8,552 bases of DNA, taken from the NCBI GenBank assembly GCA_025925615.1, contig JAICLN010000181.1, forward strand, positions 1 to 8,552. Reading direction: 5' to 3'. The stretch is from Actinomycetospora sp. (GTDB taxonomy: Bacteria > Actinomycetota > Actinomycetes > Mycobacteriales > Pseudonocardiaceae). A program made the position numbers and the translations under genes. The notes beneath the pieces were generated by a model. That model was not told where the DNA came from. It saw only the letters and a list, made by a program, of their open reading frames with translations, and did no database searches. Positions 5,189 through 8,552 of the stretch are shown piece after piece. The first letter of the stretch is position 1, and each line of letters starts with the position of its first letter.

Positions 5189-6684
5189 TCGGCCGGGAGG
5201 ATCCCCTCGGCCCGCGCCCACGCCAGCAGCTCCGCCTCGGCCTCGTCGCGCTCCAGCGGGCCCCGCTCGAGCCGGACGTCCTTGAGGTGGCGCCACGCCC
5301 GCCCGACGACGGGGCCCGGCTCGACCCCGAGCAGTTCCATGATCGCGTTGCCGTCGAGGTCGGGGCGGACCCGCGCGAGGTCCTCGGCCTCGGAGATCCG
5401 CGCGATCCGCTCCTCGAGGTCGTCGTAGGTGCGCTGCAGGCCCGCGGCCCGCCGCTTGTTGCGCGTGGTGGAGTCCGAGCGCACCAGCTGATGGAGCCGG
5501 TCGAGCAGCGGGCCGGCGTCGGTGACGTAGCGACGGACGGCCGAGTCGGTCCACTCGCCCTTGCCGTACCCGTGGAAGCGCAGGTGCAGGAACACGAGCT
5601 GCGAGACGTCCTCGACGAGCTGGCGCGGGTAGCGCAGCTCCCGCAGCCGCTTGCGCGTCATCTTCGCGCCGACCACCTCGTGGTGGTGGAAGCTGACGCG
5701 GTTGCCGGGCTCCACCCTGCGGGTCGCCGGCTTGCCGATGTCGTGCAGCAGCGCCGCGAGCCGCAGCGTGAGGTCCGGGCCGTCGGTCTCCCGGTCGATG
5801 GCCTGCTCCATCACCGTCAGCGAGTGCTCGTAGACGTCCTTGTGCTGGGCGTGCTCGTCGATCTCGAGGCGCATCGCGGGCACCTCGGGGAGCACGACGT
5901 CGGCGAGCCCGGTGTCGACCATGAGCTCGATCCCGCGGCGGGGGTGCGCGCCGAGCAGGAGCTTCGACAGCTCGGCCTGCACGCGTTCGACGGTGATCCG
6001 TGCGAGCTCGCCGGCCATCGCGGTCATGGCCTCCCGCACCCGCGGGGCCACCTCGAACCCGAGCTGCGAGACGAAGCGGGCCGCGCGCAGCAGCCGCAGC
6101 GGGTCGTCGTCGAAGGAGCGCTCCGGCTCCACCGGGGTGTCCAGCACGCCGCGGGCCAGCGCCGCGAGGCCGCCGCAGGGGTCGACGAAGGTCCGGTCGG
6201 GCAGCGACACCGCCATGGCGTTGGCGGTGAAGTCGCGCCGGACCAGGTCGCCCTCGACGGTGTCGCCGAACGCGACGACCGGGTTGCGGGAGACGCCGTC
6301 GTAGCGGTCGGCGCGGAACGTCGTGACCTCGAGGGTCACCCCGTGGCGCGCGAGGCCGATCGTGCCGAACTCGATCCCGGTGTCCCAGACGGCCTCCGCC
6401 CAGTGCGCGACGATCTTCTTGACCGCCGGCGGGCGGGCGTCGGTGGTGAAGTCGAGGTCGCTGGAGCTCCGCCCGAGCAGCGCGTCGCGGACGCTGCCGC
6501 CCACCAGGTAGAGCCGGTACCCGGCCTCGGCGAACCGACGACCGAGATCGTCGGCGACGGGGGAGTACCGCAGGAGCTCCACCACGGCAGTCTGACCGTC
6601 GTCCGGGGTCGCGCGCTGCGCATTCGGCGGCGTACCGGCGACTGACGACGACGTCGGCGAGGCGGTCTGGGCGGCTCCGGGCAC
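5185..6684 (-). CDS. pcnA: CCA tRNA nucleotidyltransferase (class II)
   Basis: Adds or repairs the 3'-terminal CCA of tRNAs without a nucleic acid template, using CTP and ATP, in the cytoplasm. In 499 residues: the nucleotidyltransferase signature LVGGSVRDALLGR (60-72) with metal-binding DLD (76-78), RRDFTANAMA (149-158) for nucleotide selection, the DDDPLRLLRAARF helix (192-204), then an HD domain with LLHDIGKPATRR (312-323) and FHHHEVVGAKM (332-342). The C-terminal region matches the mycobacterial protein. Length is close to the roughly 480 residues of M. tuberculosis PcnA. GTG at 6684 is chosen because TAAGCT lies 8 nt upstream and no Shine-Dalgarno is present. The first 30 residues are low-complexity, and a later start is possible. 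It diverges from the Nudix gene; the arrangement matches mycobacterial pcnA/mutT4. The stop lies in a TGTCAG dyad. Confidence 0.96.
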   Translation of the reverse strand: MPGAAQTASPTSSSVAGTPPNAQRATPDDGQTAVVELLRYSPVADDLGRRFAEAGYRLYLVGGSVRDALLGRSSSDLDFTTDARPPAVKKIVAHWAEAVWDTGIEFGTIGLARHGVTLEVTTFRADRYDGVSRNPVVAFGDTVEGDLVRRDFTANAMAVSLPDRTFVDPCGGLAALARGVLDTPVEPERSFDDDPLRLLRAARFVSQLGFEVAPRVREAMTAMAGELARITVERVQAELSKLLLGAHPRRGIELMVDTGLADVVLPEVPAMRLEIDEHAQHKDVYEHSLTVMEQAIDRETDGPDLTLRLAALLHDIGKPATRRVEPGNRVSFHHHEVVGAKMTRKRLRELRYPRQLVEDVSQLVFLHLRFHGYGKGEWTDSAVRRYVTDAGPLLDRLHQLVRSDSTTRNKRRAAGLQRTYDDLEERIARISEAEDLARVRPDLDGNAIMELLGVEPGPVVGRAWRHLKDVRLERGPLERDEAEAELLAWARAEGILPAD

Positions 6685-6692
6685 GGCGAGAC

Positions 6693-6698
6693 AGCTTA
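6693..6698 (-). promoter_or_regulatory. Candidate -10 of pcnA (TAAGCT)
   Basis: The minus strand reads TAAGCT, then 8 nt, then GTG at 6684, with no Shine-Dalgarno between. The spacing fits a leaderless transcript. No recognisable -35; the tandem 13-mer at 6716-6741 occupies that position. Confidence 0.5.
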
Positions 6699-6715
6699 TC
6701 CCGCGCCGTCCGGGG

Positions 6716-6741
6716 CCCCGTCCCACCGCCCCGTCCCACCG
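6716..6741. repeat. Perfect 13-bp tandem duplication upstream of pcnA
   Basis: CCCCGTCCCACCG occurs twice with no gap (6716-6728 and 6729-6741). It lies in the 116-bp divergent region, from the expected pcnA -35 outward. It could be paired regulator sites or a recent slippage duplication. Confidence 0.6.
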
Positions 6742-6748
6742 GCCCGCC

Positions 6749-6783
6749 CACCACCGCGTGACACCCCCCGCCGAGCGGTGGTG
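6749..6783. repeat. 9-bp inverted repeat upstream of the Nudix gene -10
   Basis: CACCACCGC (6749-6757) and GCGGTGGTG (6775-6783) are perfect inverted arms 17 nt apart, ending 5 bp before the TACGAT element. They span the -35 region of the Nudix promoter, where a bound dimer would control access. A GTGACA hexamer at 6758-6763 lies inside the dyad but is 25 bp from the -10, too far for a standard -35. Confidence 0.5.
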
Positions 6784-6788
6784 CGCCG

Positions 6789-6794
6789 TACGAT
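6789..6794 (+). promoter_or_regulatory. Candidate -10 of the Nudix-DUF6049 operon (TACGAT)
   Basis: TACGAT (TANNNT) ends 6 nt before the ATG at 6801, the same layout as at the SdpI gene. No Shine-Dalgarno is present. This supports the upstream ATG and a leaderless mRNA for the operon. Confidence 0.55.
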
Positions 6795-6800
6795 CGCGGA

Positions 6801-7286
6801 ATGCCCCCGTCGTCGCGACGCTCCGCCGACCGCCGTCGGCGCGGTCCGCGACGGCGGATGCGCACGGTCGACGAGTACTCGGCGGGCGGTCTCGTCGTCG
6901 ACGCGGCCAGCAACTGCGCGGCGCTGATCGGTCGGCTCGACCGCCGCGGGCGCCTGCTGTGGTCCCTCCCGAAGGGCCACATCGAGGAGGGCGAGACCGC
7001 GGAACAGGCGGCGGTGCGCGAGGTCGAGGAGGAGACCGGCATCATCGCGGCCGTGCAGGCCCCGCTCGGCAGCATCGACTACTGGTTCGTCGCCGAGGAC
7101 CGGCGCGTCCACAAGACGGTGCAGCACTTCCTGCTCTCGGCGACCGGCGGCGAGCTCTCCGACGCCGACGTCGAGGTCACCGAGGTGGCCTGGGTGCCCT
7201 TGGCCGACCTCGGGTCACGGCTGGCCTACGCCGACGAACGCCGGCTGGTGCGGCTGGCCGCGGAGATCCTGGAGGAGTCCGCGTGA
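6801..7286 (+). CDS. mutT4: Nudix hydrolase, MutT4-like
   Basis: A 161-residue cytoplasmic hydrolase of the Nudix superfamily, which cleaves nucleoside diphosphates linked to another moiety. The Nudix box at residues 59-81 is complete: Gly59, Glu65, then REVEEETGI (73-81), matching GX5EX7[17 protein letters not shown] (27-34), [18 protein letters not shown] (43-60) and [19 protein letters not shown] (93-111) closely resemble mycobacterial MutT4 (Rv3908), next to pcnA there too. The true substrate is not evident. An Arg-rich leader (5-19) precedes Met20 (6858), an alternative start; MutT4 also has an Arg-rich N-terminus and a -10 adjoins ATG 6801, so the longer form is preferred. Its TGA overlaps the next gene's GTG, indicating translational coupling. 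Confidence 0.92.
   Translation: MPPSSRRSADRRRRGPRRRMRTVDEYSAGGLVVDAASNCAALIGRLDRRGRLLWSLPKGHIEEGETAEQAAVREVEEETGIIAAVQAPLGSIDYWFVAEDRRVHKTVQHFLLSATGGELSDADVEVTEVAWVPLADLGSRLAYADERRLVRLAAEILEESA
7271..7277 (+). promoter_or_regulatory. Ribosome binding site of the DUF6049 gene
   Basis: GGAGGAG within the last Nudix codons lies 5 nt before GTG 7283. It fixes the DUF6049 start and supports coupled translation through the GTGA overlap. Confidence 0.8.
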
Positions 7287-8552
7287 TCCCCCGGGGGCCC
7301 GCGCCGTCTCGCCGGGTCCTCGGGTCCGGTCCGGTCCGGCCGGCCGCGGTCGCGGTCGTCACCGGGCTCCTCGCCGTCCTCGCGGTCCTGCTCCCCGGGA
7401 CCGGGTCCGCCCAGGACGCGCCCACCGGGACGGTCGCGGTCACCCTGGACACGACGACGCCCCGGGTCGTCACCGCCGACGGGCCCCCGGAGCTCGTCGT
7501 CTCCGGACACCTCGTCAACCGCGGGGCGGTCCCGGTCCGCGACGTCGGGGTGCGGGTGCAGCGCGGCGCGGCGGTGTCCACCGACCGGGAGGTCGGGCGG
7601 GCGCTCGACGGCTCGGTCTCCGCGGACGGCCCCGGGGGGGTGGCCCCCGGGTTCACCCCGGTCGCCGCCGACCTCGACCCCGGCGTCGACGTGCCGTTCA
7701 CCCTCCATGTCCCGCTGGCCGGGCCCGCCGGCTCCACGCTGGCCCTCACGACGGCGGGCGTGTACCCGCTGGTCGTCGACGTCAACGGCACGCCGGGGAC
7801 GGCCACGGCCGCCGCCCGGATGGCCTCGGTGCGGATGCTGCTGCCGGTCACCGGGGTGCCCGGGGCCGCCCCCGCCCCCGCCCCCGTGCCCGCGGCGGGG
7901 CGTGCCCCGACGGTGTCGCTGCTCTGGCCGCTGGCCGACCGGCCCCGGCGCCTCCCCGTCCCGCCCGGCGCGCCCGCGCTGCTCGCCGACGACACCCTCG
8001 CCGCGTCCTTCGCGCCCGGCGGACGTCTCGCGGGGCTGGTCGACGCCCTCGAGCGGGCCGCCCCGCTCGGCAGCCCCGCCGCGGCGTCGGTCTGCCTCGT
8101 GGTGGACGCCGATCTGCTCGAGACCGCCTCCGACATGAGCGGCGGCTACCAGGTCACCGCCCCGGGCGGGTCCCGCCCGGGCTCGGGCGCCGCCGCCGCG
8201 GGGGCCTGGCTCGCCTCGGTCCGGGACGCGGCCCGCGGCCGGTGCGTGCTCGCGCTGCCCTACGCCGACGCCGACCTGCTGGCGACGTCACGCGGCAACA
8301 TGAGCGACCTGACGACGGCGGCGCGCACGCTCGGCGAGCGGCGCACCGCGGACCTCCTCGGCGTCGCGCCGGTGCCCGACGCGACCGTGCCCGCGGGCGG
8401 CCTGGTCGACGAGCGCAGTCTGGCCGACCTCGCGGGGGGCGGCGCCCGGTCCTTGGTCGTCGACGGGGCGACGCTCGCCGGTGGCGTCCCGACGGGCGGC
8501 GTCGGCCGGTTCGCCGGGGAGGGCGGCACCGCCCCGCTGGCACTGGCCACCG
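7283..8552 (+). CDS. Secreted/envelope DUF6049-family protein, N-terminal 423 residues (runs off window)
   Basis: Open to the right edge with no stop, so partial. The start has an Arg-containing n-region, a hydrophobic core [17 protein letters not shown] (21-37) and a likely signal peptidase site after GSA (41-43), so the product should be exported; a distal membrane anchor would lie outside the window. A beta-rich segment (about 48-190) resembling an Ig-like fold follows, then an Ala-Pro linker (about 193-209), then the family region with [21 protein letters not shown] (271-291) and [12 protein letters not shown] (323-334). The second region resembles mycobacterial Rv3909 (about 800 residues), which lies between mutT4 and murJ. 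Function is unknown; linkage to the lipid II flippase gene suggests an envelope role, which is inference. It is translationally coupled to the Nudix gene. Confidence 0.88.
   Translation, partial: MIPRGPAPSRRVLGSGPVRPAAVAVVTGLLAVLAVLLPGTGSAQDAPTGTVAVTLDTTTPRVVTADGPPELVVSGHLVNRGAVPVRDVGVRVQRGAAVSTDREVGRALDGSVSADGPGGVAPGFTPVAADLDPGVDVPFTLHVPLAGPAGSTLALTTAGVYPLVVDVNGTPGTATAAARMASVRMLLPVTGVPGAAPAPAPVPAAGRAPTVSLLWPLADRPRRLPVPPGAPALLADDTLAASFAPGGRLAGLVDALERAAPLGSPAAASVCLVVDADLLETASDMSGGYQVTAPGGSRPGSGAAAAGAWLASVRDAARGRCVLALPYADADLLATSRGNMSDLTTAARTLGERRTADLLGVAPVPDATVPAGGLVDERSLADLAGGGARSLVVDGATLAGGVPTGGVGRFAGEGGTAPLALAT
7631..7651. repeat. GC hairpin with a 7-G run inside the DUF6049 gene
   Basis: CCCGGGGG (7631-7638) is the perfect inverse complement of CCCCCGGG (7644-7651) across 5 nt. 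The run of seven G at 7634-7640 is inside the coding frame. It may be only GC bias; it is also a spot where sequencing or replication slippage could shift the frame. Confidence 0.4.
7868..7885 (+). repeat. GCCCCC hexamer x3 encoding Ala-Pro repeats
   Basis: Three head-to-tail GCCCCC units encode (Ala-Pro)3 at residues 196-201 of the DUF6049 protein. Copy-number change would lengthen or shorten the linker without shifting the frame. Confidence 0.6.

Noticed and set aside
5287..6645. A 452-codon open frame on the plus strand opposite pcnA.
   Set aside because: It is a GC-bias shadow of pcnA: composition is Arg/Gly/Val/Asp-rich with no recognisable domain, and pcnA on the other strand has intact catalytic motifs.
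7707..8138. Pro/Arg-rich plus-strand frame inside the right-hand gene.
   Set aside because: It is an out-of-frame shadow. The frame from GTG 7283 has a signal peptide and DUF6049 motifs and stays open to the edge.
1..8552. Mobile element, prophage, tRNA or defence island.
   Set aside because: No transposase, integrase, terminal repeats or tRNA cloverleaf was found, and the gene content and base composition are uniform and housekeeping-like.

Overview
The window is very GC-rich DNA (strong G/C bias at third codon positions, GTG starts common) from a high-GC actinobacterium. The block pcnA / Nudix hydrolase / DUF6049 secreted protein has the order seen near the replication origin in mycobacteria (pcnA, mutT4, Rv3909, then murJ) and related actinomycetes. 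A DUF427 gene, an SdpI-family gene and a small Ca-loop protein beside pcnA make a Pseudonocardiaceae member, probably Pseudonocardia-like, the best guess. The family assignment is inference from recalled gene order and was not checked by search.

Layout, left to right: (1) the 5' part of leuS on the minus strand, cut by the window edge; (2) a divergent SdpI-family membrane protein with a Cys-rich tail (+); (3) a DUF427 protein (-), tail to tail with SdpI, and upstream of it on the same strand a YqgE/AlgH-family protein whose 5' end looks disturbed; (4) a divergent MFS transporter (+) whose unconserved C-terminal tail overlaps, antisense, the end of (5) a small acidic protein of tandem DxDGDG loops (-); (6) a 65-bp cluster of TGTCAG/CTGACA dyads; (7) pcnA, the CCA-adding enzyme (-); (8) a divergent Nudix hydrolase (+) joined by a GTGA overlap to (9) a secreted DUF6049 protein (+) that runs off the right edge.

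Functionally this is mostly housekeeping: aminoacylation of tRNA-Leu, repair/addition of tRNA CCA ends, nucleotide clean-up, and an envelope gene that in relatives lies just before the lipid II flippase gene murJ. I found no defence system, prophage, insertion sequence, CRISPR array, tRNA or rRNA. The points that merit attention are small-scale: apparently leaderless promoters (TANNNT 6-8 nt before the start codon) at four genes, dyads in all three divergent promoter regions, the dyad cluster after pcnA, the antisense overlap of the MFS and Ca-loop genes, and the reading-frame conflict at the start of yqgE.
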